Shown: piece after piece, positions 30,181 through 39,718 of the stretch
How positions within the stretch are numbered: position 1 is the first letter of the stretch
Layout: every line of letters starts with the position of its first letter
Assembly: GCF_002003665.1 (NCBI RefSeq)
Contig: NZ_JATM01000001.1
Coordinates: forward strand, 496,001-560,000
Reading direction: 5' to 3'
DNA length: 64,000 bases
Source: Bombella intestini
Lineage (GTDB): Bacteria; Pseudomonadota; Alphaproteobacteria; Acetobacterales; Acetobacteraceae
Position numbers and translations under genes: made by a program
Notes under the pieces: model-generated
Seen by the model: the letters and a program-made list of their open reading frames with translations, nothing else
Database searches by the model: none
Told to the model about the DNA's origin: nothing

Positions 30181-30210
30181 AAAAAAAAGGGGCAGCGGCT
30201 GCTGCCCCCC
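30181..30210 (-). terminator. Terminator of tig
   Basis: On the minus strand GGGGCAGC-AGCC-GCTGCCCC is followed by eight Ts, a textbook intrinsic terminator 20 bases after the tig stop. Confidence 0.92.
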
Positions 30211-30231
30211 TTCTTCCTTCAGGTTCGGCAA

Positions 30232-31560
30232 TCAGTCGGCATCTGGCATGTCTGCCAGTTCCTCGGCTGTCACTTCCTTATCTGTCACTTCAGCCAGCTC
30301 GATCAGATAATCGACAACCTTGTTCTCAAGGATCGGGCCACGCAGGCTATCAATGGCCTGAGGGTTCTTCGTGAAGAACTCGAATACGGCCTGCTCCTGC
30401 CCAGGATAACGGCGTGCTTCCTGCTGCATAGCGGAAAGCAGCTCTTCCTGAGAAATCTGGATGTCCTGTTTACGGCCAATTTCAGCCAGCAGCAGACCCA
30501 GCTTCACCCGGCGCTCAGCAATCTTGCGATAATCGGCACGCAGGGTTTCTTCGTCCTTAGCAGCATCCTTCTCATCAAGGCCGCCATTCTTGCGCTCTGC
30601 CTCGATACGGCTCCAGATCTGGCCGAACTCAGCATCAACCATGCCCTGCGGAGCCTCGAAATCAACCTTCTCGGCCAGAACATCCAGCAGGTCCCGCTTG
30701 ATACGCATACGGGAAAGCTGATTGTACTCTGATTCTGCCTGCTCGGTGATCAGCTTACGCATCTGCTCGACGCTCTCCAGCCCCAAGGACTTGGCGAACT
30801 CGTCATCAATAGCCGGGTTAACGGGCTTCTTGAGCGCATTGACCTTGATGTCGAAGGTCACTTCCTGGCCAGCCAGTTCCTTGGCCTGATAGTTCTCCGG
30901 GAAGGTCACTGTGATCGTGCGCTCTTCACCCGGCTTCATGCCTTCCATCTGCTCGGCAAACCCGGGGATGAAACCAGCACCGCCGATCTCAACATTGACA
31001 TCATCTGCCGTACCGCCATCAAACGGCGTACCGTCTTTTTTACCAACGAAGTTTACGTTCAGGACATCGCCCTTGCCAGCCGGACGATCTTCTTCAATCG
31101 TTTCGAACTTGCGGTTACGCTCAGCGACTTCGTTAAGAGCTTTCTCGACAACCTCATCAGCCACCTTGGCGGTGTAGCGAGTCAGCTTCGTGCCAGACAT
31201 GTCCGGTGTCGGAATTTCCGGCAGGACTTCCATTTCCAGCGTGAACTCAAGGTCCTTGCCGTCCGTACCAGCGGAAACCAAATCAACTTTCGGCTGCATA
31301 GCCGGACGGATGTCACGCTCTTCGAGCAGGGACTTCACACTCTCCTGCACCAGCTTCTCAGTTACTTCCGCCTGCACAGATTCACCGAAGCGCTGCTTAA
31401 CGACAGAAGCCGGCACCTTACCCGGACGGAATCCCGGCAGCTTCACATCACGACCCACCTCAGCTAGACGGGCATCACAACGGCCCTGCAGGTCAGCAGC
31501 GGGGATAACTACGGTAAAGGACCGCTTCAGGCCCTCTGTGAGTGTGGGCGTAACCTGCAT
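30232..31560 (-). CDS. tig: Trigger factor
   Basis: Ribosome-associated chaperone and prolyl isomerase. The 442-residue product opens with the ribosome-binding domain; its signature is LPGFRPGKVPASVVKQRFG at about 38-57. The FKBP-like PPIase domain runs from RPAGKGDVLNVNFVGKKDG to about residue 240, and the helical substrate-binding domain follows. The C-terminal end is acidic (EELADMPDAD). It lies downstream of tRNA-Leu(UAG), a common alphaproteobacterial linkage. Confidence 0.97.
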   Translation of the reverse strand: MQVTPTLTEGLKRSFTVVIPAADLQGRCDARLAEVGRDVKLPGFRPGKVPASVVKQRFGESVQAEVTEKLVQESVKSLLEERDIRPAMQPKVDLVSAGTDGKDLEFTLEMEVLPEIPTPDMSGTKLTRYTAKVADEVVEKALNEVAERNRKFETIEEDRPAGKGDVLNVNFVGKKDGTPFDGGTADDVNVEIGGAGFIPGFAEQMEGMKPGEERTITVTFPENYQAKELAGQEVTFDIKVNALKKPVNPAIDDEFAKSLGLESVEQMRKLITEQAESEYNQLSRMRIKRDLLDVLAEKVDFEAPQGMVDAEFGQIWSRIEAERKNGGLDEKDAAKDEETLRADYRKIAERRVKLGLLLAEIGRKQDIQISQEELLSAMQQEARRYPGQEQAVFEFFTKNPQAIDSLRGPILENKVVDYLIELAEVTDKEVTAEELADMPDAD

Positions 31561-31627
31561 GAAACCGCTCTTCCTTCTCTATGATAAGGGGATCATCAAC
31601 ATCGTTCTATTCAGGAGGAGACTGCCT

Positions 31628-31712
<85 letters not shown>

Positions 31713-31834
31713 ATAATCCATACGGCCTGCTCTCCAGTATCTGTCCCTTCAGCTAAGTAGGCACAGACCCTTCACTGGTCTGCGGATTTAGCGCATGAAA
31801 TCGGCATCGGCAAGGGCTTGTCTTTGCAAATATG

Positions 31835-33307
31835 TTATTTCTGCCAATATAATTTCTCTTCTTCCGCATAAGATGCCGCAGAACGGGCCACTCCCAGCTC
31901 TCCGAAAAGATCTTCTGGCACGATCCAGCCCCCTTTCTTTACAGCGGCACGCCGCCCTGCCTCGCCGTGAATCCACACTGCGGCGGCAGCAGCCTCCCAT
32001 GCTGGCAATCCCGCCGCCAGAAAAGCACCGACAAGTCCACTCAGAACATCCCCAGCCCCCGCAACAGCAAGAGCGGGTGTAGCATGCACGTTGACCGCCA
32101 CACGGCCATCTGGTGCAGCGATAAGCGTATCGGCTCCCTTAAGCACGACCACGGCCCCAAGCTGGTTGGATGCCCGCTGGACTGCTTCCAAACGATTTTC
32201 TTCACACGGCCCAAAAAGACGGGAAAACTCACCCATATGCGGCGTTATGACAGACACACCCCGCAACAACTCGGGATGTCCAGCGGCCCATGTCAACGCC
32301 CCTGCATCCGCCACAATCTTCCGATGAGCTCGCAGGAGAAGTGGCAATGTCCGCTCTACCTCCTCTTTTCCCAACCCCGGACCACAAACCCAGACATGCC
32401 GCCGCTCGTCCTTCAGTGCCTCTTCTAGGGGGAGCGTATCAACAATGGCCGCTGGGGATGCGAGTCGATACAACAGAGCGGATTCATCAGGTACCGTTAG
32501 CCGCACCAACCCAGCACCAACATGACGGGCTGCTTCAAACGCAAACAAGGCCGCACCATGCATCGCCGCACCACCACAGAGGCTCACAACACCCCGCTTA
32601 TATTTGTGATCTTCTGCCTGCTGCACCGGCAGAGGCCACAGTGCCGGCCCATTTTCCCACAATGCCGAATCTGCCAGCCCCTCCATCACAGCGGAAGGAA
32701 TGGCCAAATCAACACAAACCACATCACCACAAAGAGACCTACCCGGTTCCAACAGGTGGCCCGGCCGTTTACGGATTAAAGCAACCGTCATCAAACAGGG
32801 GGCAACCCGCCCCTTGCAGGCCCCCGTAGCACCATCTAGGCCCGATGGAACATCAATGGCGATAATTTGTCGTGCTGCCGCAAAAAACTGCTCAACCACT
32901 TCTGATAGGGGCCGATTCATCCCGGCTCCAAAAACAGCATCAATGACCAAATCAGCACGTTTGGCTTCTTCCGCCGTGAAAGCCACTACCGGCCCCTGCC
33001 AACGCTGCGCCATCATCTCGGCAAGAGTGCCACCCCCTGGCGGATGCAACACTGCTACGGAGACAGGCCAGCCACGCTCTGCCAGATAACGCGCCAACAC
33101 ATAGCCATCTCCCCCATTGTTGCCCGGGCCACAGGCCACCAGAACCCGACAAGGCCGGATATGCTGGCAGACGGTCCGTGCAGCCATCATGCCCGCTCTC
33201 TCCATGACCTGCGGCAGAATCGGAGCCATGGCACGGTCCATCAGCTTCGTATCATCGGGGGTCAGAAGAACCTGTGACAATGCTCTCTGAGATGGAAAGC
33301 AGGACAT
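31835..33307 (-). CDS. nnr: Bifunctional NAD(P)H-hydrate repair enzyme (epimerase + dehydratase)
   Basis: Repairs hydrated NADH/NADPH. The N-terminal YjeF_N epimerase domain shows VLVACGPGNNGGDGYVLARYL at about 55-75 and IAIDVPSGLDGATG. The C-terminal ribokinase-like ADP-dependent dehydratase has KYKRGVVSLCGGA, VVLKGADTLIA and the GAGDVLSGLVGAFLA motif. The 490-residue fused form is the usual bacterial Nnr. It is divergent from the CopD-like gene, and the 120 bases between it and tRNA-Leu show no further feature. Confidence 0.94.
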   Translation of the reverse strand: MSCFPSQRALSQVLLTPDDTKLMDRAMAPILPQVMERAGMMAARTVCQHIRPCRVLVACGPGNNGGDGYVLARYLAERGWPVSVAVLHPPGGGTLAEMMAQRWQGPVVAFTAEEAKRADLVIDAVFGAGMNRPLSEVVEQFFAAARQIIAIDVPSGLDGATGACKGRVAPCLMTVALIRKRPGHLLEPGRSLCGDVVCVDLAIPSAVMEGLADSALWENGPALWPLPVQQAEDHKYKRGVVSLCGGAAMHGAALFAFEAARHVGAGLVRLTVPDESALLYRLASPAAIVDTLPLEEALKDERRHVWVCGPGLGKEEVERTLPLLLRAHRKIVADAGALTWAAGHPELLRGVSVITPHMGEFSRLFGPCEENRLEAVQRASNQLGAVVVLKGADTLIAAPDGRVAVNVHATPALAVAGAGDVLSGLVGAFLAAGLPAWEAAAAAVWIHGEAGRRAAVKKGGWIVPEDLFGELGVARSAASYAEEEKLYWQK

Positions 33308-33369
33308 AACGGAATCTTCCCTCTATAAGATGTGACACCGATCATTCAGTTACACTTCATGGATTGACT

Positions 33370-33813
33370 ATGACCAGTTCCATTCTCTGGGGGCTCATCC
33401 TTGCCCTTCATCTCCTCTGCATCACCTACTGGGTTGGTGGGACAGTTTTCTGCCTCCAGTCACGCCGCACTGTCCGCCTGCTAGAGGCACAACAGGCCAG
33501 CACGGTTATACTCCAGACCTATGGCCGCTTCCTCAAAGCACTTTGCCATGTAGTGCCTGTGGCTGTTCTGACCGGAATCGCCCTCATCATCCACGCAGGG
33601 GCCTATCTGCCATGGCCGTTCCATCTCATGGCGCTTTGTGGGGTGATCATGATCGTTATTTTCCTGAGCATGCTGTTCGGCCCGCTGCGGGCTGCACGCC
33701 GTGCCATCCGTCCGCAACCACAGCTCTTTACCTCCCTACACCGGCGGGCAACACTCATGGCTCTGGTAGGCATCATTGCCATCATCGCTGGGGCACTTGG
33801 TGGCGGAGCCTGA
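33370..33813 (+). CDS. CopD-like integral membrane protein
   Basis: A 147-residue protein with four hydrophobic segments: SSILWGLILALHLLCITYWVGG, KALCHVVPVAVLTGIALIIH, WPFHLMALCGVIMIVIFLSML and the C-terminal ATLMALVGIIAIIAGALGG. The first helix with ALHLL...YWVGG resembles CopD/PF05425-type proteins, which carry conserved histidines and sometimes bind haem or copper. Function is unproven. The ATG at 33370 is preferred over an in-frame TTG six bases earlier. Confidence 0.65.
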   Translation: MTSSILWGLILALHLLCITYWVGGTVFCLQSRRTVRLLEAQQASTVILQTYGRFLKALCHVVPVAVLTGIALIIHAGAYLPWPFHLMALCGVIMIVIFLSMLFGPLRAARRAIRPQPQLFTSLHRRATLMALVGIIAIIAGALGGGA

Positions 33814-33990
33814 TTTCCCGCCTCCTTACACTATGAACTGACGGCCTATATACCTTGCCAAAAATGGCATTTAACGATAACGGATATTAACGAACCGGGG
33901 AGGTTGGGCCCCTTCCTCCCCATTCAGCTTCCGTCTGCCCAACAGGGTACCGGGCAGCCTGATCCGTAACCGAGATATTCCGAGAGTCAT

Positions 33991-36321
33991 TTGAGCAGTA
34001 AACCATCCTCTGGTCCGTCCAAGACCCGCAGCAGCACCAGCCGCGTGCGGAAAACGTCCTCTACCCGCACGAAGACACCCCGCACCGGGACAAAAACCGG
34101 GACAGAGCAGCCAGCGGACGATACTGTGCAAGATGACGCCGCCACTGCTACCCGTAAGACAACCACACGACGCCGCAGTACTACGGCTGGCACCAGAAAA
34201 AAAACTACGACTCCAGCAGAAATCACAACGGACGAAACGACAAACACTGTCGAAGCCGCAGATACTGCTGAAAAGCCGAAACGCACGACACGACGTCGCA
34301 CCGTAAAATCTGCCCCAGAAGAGACGACCTCCCATGAAGAGGTGGACGCTTCTGCCCCAGCAGAAAAACCAGTCAAACGGACACGCCGTAAAAAGACTGT
34401 CACAGAAACTGAAGAAGAGGCGGTAAAGGACGACGCCACGCCGGCTGCCGAGCCTAAAAAGACCGCTCCTAAACGCAAACGTACAGCATCCACCCGTACG
34501 GCCCAGACAGCCGAAACGGAAACCTCAGATGCCAGCACAACCAAGGCGAAACCGGCCGCAGCAACACGGACACGTCGTAAAAAGACTGTGACGGAAGAGG
34601 CTGCTCCCAAGGTCAATGAGGCAGAAGGCCCCGAAGCCTCAGTAGAGACACCAAAGCCGGCTCGACGTCGCACAACGACTCGCCGTAAAAAAACAGTAGA
34701 AGAGCCAACCGAAGCTACAGTGGCGGCCCCCTCCTCCGCTGAAGCTGAAGAGGAACAAGTCGCTCCAGCCAAGCCGGTACGCCGTCGCCGCAAAACCGTG
34801 AAGAAGGCTGAGCCGGAAACGGTGGAAGCTCCCGTGCAGGAAACAGCCACTGATGAGCCTGAGAGCAATGAGACGGAAGAGCGTATCCGTTTCAGCGATC
34901 TTGGCCTTTCAGAGCCAATCCTCAAAGCTGTTACAGAAATGGGCTACACGCACCCCACGCCCATTCAGGCGCAGGCTGTTCCGGAGATTCTGGCAGGGCA
35001 TGACGTGCTAGGCGTAGCGCAGACAGGAACTGGTAAAACAGCCTCCTTTACTCTGCCTATGCTCGAGAAACTTTCAAAGTCTCGTGCTCGGGCCCGGATG
35101 CCCCGGTCACTCATTCTTGAGCCGACCCGTGAGCTTGCCCTTCAGGTGGCCGAAAACTTCAAGCAGTATGGTGCTCATCTCCGCCTAACCCACGCCCTGC
35201 TGATCGGCGGTGGCAAGATGAACGAGCAGCGGGAATTGCTAAACCGTGGCGTTGATGTCCTCATCGCTACACCGGGCCGCCTGCTTGATATGTTCGAACG
35301 GGGCGGACTGTTGATGACACAAACCGATCTGCTCGTGATTGATGAAGCAGACCGTATGCTGGATATGGGCTTCATCCCAGATATTGAGCGTATCGTAGGT
35401 CTGTTGCCCAGACGCCGTCAGACACTTTTCTTCTCCGCTACAATGGCACCGGAAATTCGCCGTCTGGGCGATAACTTCCTGAACAGCCCGAAGGAAATCA
35501 CCGTTGCCCGCCAGTCTTCTATTACCAGCACCATCACGGAAGGTCTGCTGGTTGTAGAGAAGAAAGACAAAAACCGGGCTCTCTGCGCTCTCCTGCGGCA
35601 AGATGGCGTGCGGAATGCCATCATCTTCTGTAACCGCAAGCGTGACGTGGATATGCTGGAACGCTATCTGACACGGCAAAAATTCTCAGTCGGACATCTG
35701 CACGGCGACCTGACGCAGGACCTGCGCTTTGAAACGCTGGAACGATTCCGCACTGGTGATATTCAGATTCTCGTCTGCTCCGATGTGGCGGCCCGTGGCA
35801 TCGACATTGGCGGGCTTTCCCATGTCTTCAACTATGATCTTCCCTTTAATGCGGAAGATTATGTCCACCGCATCGGTCGTACAGGCCGTGCCGGTAAGGA
35901 AGGCAAAGCCTACAGTCTGGCCACACCGGATGAGCAGAAACTGCTTGAGGCAGTCGAGACCCTAACGGGCAAGACGATTAATCCGCTGACGATTAAAGGA
36001 TTCCGGCAGCTTGAATGGCGTGGCGACGAAGACGCTCCTTCGGCCGCCGCCCCAACAGAAGCCAAAGATCGGCCGCAAGATAGCGGGAATAAGAAAACCG
36101 CCGATGCCAAGGCAGAGAACCGCCCGGCCCGCAAAAAGCAGCCAGAACGTGACCCGCTGCCCGAGGCTCGCAAGCATGACCATAAACAGCGCTCTGGCCG
36201 GGCTGAACTTCTGCCGCCTGTACCGGAAAAGAACGGTATTCAAGATGGCTTTGGCGAGAATGTCCCAGCCTTCATGAAGGTTAGCTTCCTGCCGGAACCT
36301 CGTGACCCGTCCGAATCATGA
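33991..36321 (+). CDS. DEAD-box RNA helicase with a 290-residue basic N-terminal tail
   Basis: The helicase core starts at IRFSDLGLSEPILKAVTEMG (about residue 297), with the Q motif THPTPIQ, Walker A AQTGTGKT, DEAD-box motif II seen as VIDEADRM, SAT, and the C-terminal HRIGRTGRAG. Before it lies a long low-complexity region of Lys, Arg, Thr, Glu and Ala with repeated TRRKKTV-like units. A Lys/Arg/Glu-rich tail follows the core. The start is a TTG at 33991; no ATG exists in the frame before the core, and an in-frame stop lies 22 bases upstream. It overlaps the methyltransferase gene (ATGA), so both may act on the same RNA substrates. Such cores resemble RhlE-type helicases in ribosome assembly and RNA decay. 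Confidence 0.9.
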   Translation: MSSKPSSGPSKTRSSTSRVRKTSSTRTKTPRTGTKTGTEQPADDTVQDDAATATRKTTTRRRSTTAGTRKKTTTPAEITTDETTNTVEAADTAEKPKRTTRRRTVKSAPEETTSHEEVDASAPAEKPVKRTRRKKTVTETEEEAVKDDATPAAEPKKTAPKRKRTASTRTAQTAETETSDASTTKAKPAAATRTRRKKTVTEEAAPKVNEAEGPEASVETPKPARRRTTTRRKKTVEEPTEATVAAPSSAEAEEEQVAPAKPVRRRRKTVKKAEPETVEAPVQETATDEPESNETEERIRFSDLGLSEPILKAVTEMGYTHPTPIQAQAVPEILAGHDVLGVAQTGTGKTASFTLPMLEKLSKSRARARMPRSLILEPTRELALQVAENFKQYGAHLRLTHALLIGGGKMNEQRELLNRGVDVLIATPGRLLDMFERGGLLMTQTDLLVIDEADRMLDMGFIPDIERIVGLLPRRRQTLFFSATMAPEIRRLGDNFLNSPKEITVARQSSITSTITEGLLVVEKKDKNRALCALLRQDGVRNAIIFCNRKRDVDMLERYLTRQKFSVGHLHGDLTQDLRFETLERFRTGDIQILVCSDVAARGIDIGGLSHVFNYDLPFNAEDYVHRIGRTGRAGKEGKAYSLATPDEQKLLEAVETLTGKTINPLTIKGFRQLEWRGDEDAPSAAAPTEAKDRPQDSGNKKTADAKAENRPARKKQPERDPLPEARKHDHKQRSGRAELLPPVPEKNGIQDGFGENVPAFMKVSFLPEPRDPSES

Positions 36322-37616
36322 TGGAAGGTTCTACGCAGGCTCATGCCACTGTCGAGCAGCTTGGCCGCTCGGGGGATGGGATGGTGCGCCACAATGGGCA
36401 GGTCTGGTACATTCCCGGCACATTACCGGGTGAGCAGCTGCATCTACGCTTTCATAATGGCCAGGTAGAGCTTCTGGAGCGGGAAAGTTCCTCTGCCGAA
36501 CGGGTAACGCCCCCCTGCTCTCTCGCTGATCGCTGCGGAGGATGTGCCCTTCAGCATATGGATTCAACCACCCTACTGGACTGGAAGAAAGATCAAGTCG
36601 AGCGCACTCTTACGAAGAGCGGCTTTACTGATCTACCAGAACCCTCCCTGTATCAGACACCTCCCCATAGCCGTCAGCGGCTGGATGTGGCTTTACAGCG
36701 TGTACCGGGTGGGATGGTTCTAGGATTGCATCAGCGGGGCGGTGACCCGGTGGACATGACTGAATGTCCCCTTATCCGACCAGAGTTGCTAGCCCTTCTC
36801 CCTGCCCTCCGCCAATGTCTATCCTCTCTCGGTGCGCTAACAAGCTGTGGCAACCTTGCCATAAATCTACTGGAAAGCGGACCTGACCTAACTCTGGAAA
36901 CATCGGCGCCTTTAAGCGGCTCCGACCGGGAAAAGTTGGCCGCTTTTGCACGGGAGCACCACATCCCCCGCATCACATGGCGTCCGGCTCCGGGAAAAAT
37001 GATGGAAACAGCAGCTCAGTCTGGGCCGGTCTTTCATCATTTTGGTGGTGTGAAGGTCTCTCCACCACCTGCCAGTTTCCTTCAGGCTACCCAAGAAGGT
37101 GAACAGGCCATTCGAAACGCCGTTCTGGCTGGTCTTCCGCCGCTGAACCGAAAAGATCGAATCATCGAACTTTATGCCGGTTGTGGAACACTAACCTTCC
37201 CACTTGCACAGCATGGATTCGTGCTGGCCTATGAGGGCGAGAAAGCCGCTATTGAAGCCCTACGTACTGCCACGCATGGAAGTCGGGCTGAAGGTTTTGA
37301 GCGAGACCTCAACCGTCAGCCACTCCTCCCACCGGAACTGAATCAGGCTCGTGTTGTCGTTTTAGACCCGCCTTATGCTGGTTGCGGTAAACAGCTCGCC
37401 TCACTGCTGCGCTCCAAAGTGCAGGACATGGTATATGTAAGCTGTAATCCAGCGGCTCTTGAAAAAGAACTTCCTGCCATGAAAGAAGCCGGTTTTGCCG
37501 TTCTTGCATGGACCGTGATTGATCAATTCCTCTGGTCCACAGATGTGGAAACTGTGCTGGTTCTTTCCAGAGACCTCAAGCGCATCCGCAAGGCCGAAAA
37601 AAAGCGGAAGGGATAA
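36318..37616 (+). CDS. 23S rRNA m5U-type methyltransferase (RlmD/RumA family)
   Basis: SAM-dependent RNA uracil-C5 methyltransferase of 432 residues. An N-terminal TRAM-like segment (ATVEQLGRSGDGMVRHNGQV) is followed by the iron-sulfur cysteines CSLADRCGGC (about 71-80) and a fourth in TECPL. The SAM site is RIIELYAGCGTLTFPLA, the DPPYAGCG motif follows, and the catalytic cysteine lies in VSCNPAALEKEL. The iron-sulfur cluster would be supplied by the adjacent SUF operon products. Whether the target is U1939, U747 or tRNA cannot be told from sequence alone. Confidence 0.88.
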   Translation: MMEGSTQAHATVEQLGRSGDGMVRHNGQVWYIPGTLPGEQLHLRFHNGQVELLERESSSAERVTPPCSLADRCGGCALQHMDSTTLLDWKKDQVERTLTKSGFTDLPEPSLYQTPPHSRQRLDVALQRVPGGMVLGLHQRGGDPVDMTECPLIRPELLALLPALRQCLSSLGALTSCGNLAINLLESGPDLTLETSAPLSGSDREKLAAFAREHHIPRITWRPAPGKMMETAAQSGPVFHHFGGVKVSPPPASFLQATQEGEQAIRNAVLAGLPPLNRKDRIIELYAGCGTLTFPLAQHGFVLAYEGEKAAIEALRTATHGSRAEGFERDLNRQPLLPPELNQARVVVLDPPYAGCGKQLASLLRSKVQDMVYVSCNPAALEKELPAMKEAGFAVLAWTVIDQFLWSTDVETVLVLSRDLKRIRKAEKKRKG

Positions 37617-37630
37617 TCCCCCTTCCGCTT
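37602..37630 (-). terminator. Terminator of the suf operon, embedded in the end of the methyltransferase gene
   Basis: AAGCGGAAGGG (minus strand 37630-37620) pairs with CCCTTCCGCTT, followed by TTTTTTC. The hairpin and U-tract overlap the last codons (KKRKG) and stop of the convergent gene. Confidence 0.85.
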
Positions 37631-37655
37631 CATCGTTCCCGGATCAGCCCCACAA

Positions 37656-38012
37656 TCAAACGTGGAAGCTCTCTCCACAGCCGCAACGGCCTTTTTCGTT
37701 GGGGTTGGTGAAGGTAAAGCCCGATTCCAGCTCCTTCACCTCATAATCCATAACCGTTCCAATCAGAAAAAGTGTTGCCTTGCTATCTACCAGTAGGGTC
37801 AGGCCATGATCTTCGATCCGCTCATCACCTTTCTGGATTTCCGGTACGAAGTTCATCTCATAAGACATGCCAGAACAACCACGCTTACCAACGCTGATAC
37901 GCAGGAATTTGCCCTGCTCAGCTCCTTCATACAAGGCTTTCAAGCGGGCGGCGGCACGGTCTGTCATGGTCATCAGAGGTGGCAGACTGCGTTTTGGGGC
38001 AGTGTCTGTCAT
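37656..38012 (-). CDS. sufA: A-type iron-sulfur carrier SufA
   Basis: HesB/IscA-family carrier or scaffold of 118 residues. The three cluster-ligand cysteines are in KRGCSGMSYEMNF and GRCGCGESF near the C-terminus. Position at the end of a suf operon supports SufA over ErpA. It follows sufT by about 40 bases and ends close to the operon terminator. Confidence 0.92.
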   Translation of the reverse strand: MTDTAPKRSLPPLMTMTDRAAARLKALYEGAEQGKFLRISVGKRGCSGMSYEMNFVPEIQKGDERIEDHGLTLLVDSKATLFLIGTVMDYEVKELESGFTFTNPNEKGRCGCGESFHV

Positions 38013-38052
38013 AGGGAGTACCCTCCTGATTTTCAGTTTCCAGCGTCTTCGA

Positions 38053-38499
38053 TCAGAACATATTTAGGGCTAGACGGGCATTATCACTCATCCGGCTCAT
38101 ATCCCACGGTGGATCCCACACGACCTTGACGGTTACTTCCCGTACGGTCGGGACAGACAACACAGCATATCGCACCATCTGGGGTAACTCCTGCGCACTA
38201 GGGCAATTCGGAGCCGTAAGGGACATCTCGATATCCACACGCCCATCATCGTGCAGGTCGATAGCGTAGATCAGCCCCAGCTCGTAGAGATTGACCGGAA
38301 TTTCCGGGTCAAAAACCGTCTCGATAGCGGCGATGACCTCATCCTGCTGCGGCGGGGCATCTACAGGCGGCGGGACAAGCTCTTCTTCTCCCTCGTAAGC
38401 CTGCTCCTTTGTCGGAACAGACGGCCCATCGGGAATGGTCTCGTCCACAGCGGGAGAAACCGCTTCATCTCTGGTCTTCAGGTCGTCTGCTTCTGTCAT
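38053..38499 (-). CDS. sufT: SUF-system DUF59/MIP18 protein SufT
   Basis: Accessory factor for iron-sulfur protein maturation. The DUF59 core is VFDPEIPVNLYELGLIYAID with TAPNCPSAQELP and VVWDPPWDMSRMSD. A charged 50-residue N-terminal extension precedes it. Start MTEADDLKT at 38499 is chosen over a longer one because GAGGA lies just upstream and sufS ends seven bases before. SufT homologues support cluster delivery to aconitase-type enzymes. Confidence 0.9.
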   Translation of the reverse strand: MTEADDLKTRDEAVSPAVDETIPDGPSVPTKEQAYEGEEELVPPPVDAPPQQDEVIAAIETVFDPEIPVNLYELGLIYAIDLHDDGRVDIEMSLTAPNCPSAQELPQMVRYAVLSVPTVREVTVKVVWDPPWDMSRMSDNARLALNMF

Positions 38500-38506
38500 G
38501 ACATCC

Positions 38507-39718
38507 TCACGCAAGTAAGGCACGCGCACGCTCAATGCCATGGGCCAGAGCGTCTATCTCGTCACGTGTCGTATAAATGGCAAAACTGGCCCGGGCAGTG
38601 GCCTGTACTCCAAGCTCGTGCATCAACGGTTCAGCACAATGCTGTCCTGCCCGAATGGCAATTCCCTGTTGATCCAGCAGCACGGCTAGATCATGGGGAT
38701 GGACCCCCTCTACTTGCAGCGAGAAGACTCCTCCCCTCTCCACCGGGTTACCCATGATGCGCACCCCATCCGTCTTTTCAAGAACCGTCTGGGCATAAGC
38801 AATCAGGTCACGTTCATGTGCTTCAATTGCCTCAGCTCCCAAGCTTTCCACAAAACGGATAGCGGCCCCTAGACCCAATACTTCCAAAATAGCAGGCGTA
38901 CCGGCCTCGAACTTATGCGGAGCCTCGGCCCATGTGGCTTTCTCGAAAGAGACGGAACGGATCATGTCCCCCCCTCCAAGGAAAGGCGGCATGTCTTCCA
39001 ATAGAGGCAGCTTTCCCCACAGAATGCCAACCCCTGTTGGGCCATAAAGTTTGTGCCCGGTAAAGAGGAAGAAATCCGCTCCCAGAGCCTGCACATCCAC
39101 CTTGCGATGGACAATAGACTGAGAGCCATCAACAATGATCTTCGCACCATACTGATGAGCGAGCTTTGCCAACGTCGTTACCGGCGTGATGGTCCCCAGC
39201 ACATTGGACATATGCGTGACCGAAACCAGAGCAACGCAGCCATCACTCAGCAACTCTTCATATGCGGCAAGGTCGATATCGCCAGCCTCATTGATCGGTG
39301 CAACACGCAGCTCAATCCCCAGCCTGTCCCGCAGCATAAGCCACGGCACGATATTAGCATGGTGCTCCAGCGCAGAAATCAGCACGGCCTGCCCGGGTTT
39401 CAGCTGACTGCCCAGCGAATGGGCTAACAGATTGAAACCTTCCGTGCTGTTTTTGGTAAAGACGATCTCCCGCCGATCCGCCGCATTGAGGAACCGGGCC
39501 ACATCGTCCCGCACGGCTTCATAAGCCTGCGTGGTCCGATCGCTCATGTCATACAGGCCACGATGAATATTAGCGTAACAATGCCGTGCCGCTTCACTCA
39601 TGGCGTCGATGACGCACTCCGGCTTCTGGGCAGAGGCCGCACTGTCCAAAAAGACCAGCGGACGACCATGGGCCGTTTCGGAAAGAATGGGGAAGCGAGC
39701 ACGTACATTATCAAACAT
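38507..39718 (-). CDS. sufS: Cysteine desulfurase SufS
   Basis: PLP enzyme supplying sulfur for cluster assembly. In 403 residues, FVFLDSAASAQKPE-like entry (residues 22-34), the PLP lysine in FLFTGHKLYGPTGVGILWG, and the catalytic cysteine in RAGQHCAEPLM near the C-terminus identify a group II NifS enzyme. It overlaps sufD by eight bases. No sufE or sufU is nearby, so the sulfur acceptor must be encoded elsewhere or be replaced. Confidence 0.95.
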   Translation of the reverse strand: MFDNVRARFPILSETAHGRPLVFLDSAASAQKPECVIDAMSEAARHCYANIHRGLYDMSDRTTQAYEAVRDDVARFLNAADRREIVFTKNSTEGFNLLAHSLGSQLKPGQAVLISALEHHANIVPWLMLRDRLGIELRVAPINEAGDIDLAAYEELLSDGCVALVSVTHMSNVLGTITPVTTLAKLAHQYGAKIIVDGSQSIVHRKVDVQALGADFFLFTGHKLYGPTGVGILWGKLPLLEDMPPFLGGGDMIRSVSFEKATWAEAPHKFEAGTPAILEVLGLGAAIRFVESLGAEAIEAHERDLIAYAQTVLEKTDGVRIMGNPVERGGVFSLQVEGVHPHDLAVLLDQQGIAIRAGQHCAEPLMHELGVQATARASFAIYTTRDEIDALAHGIERARALLA

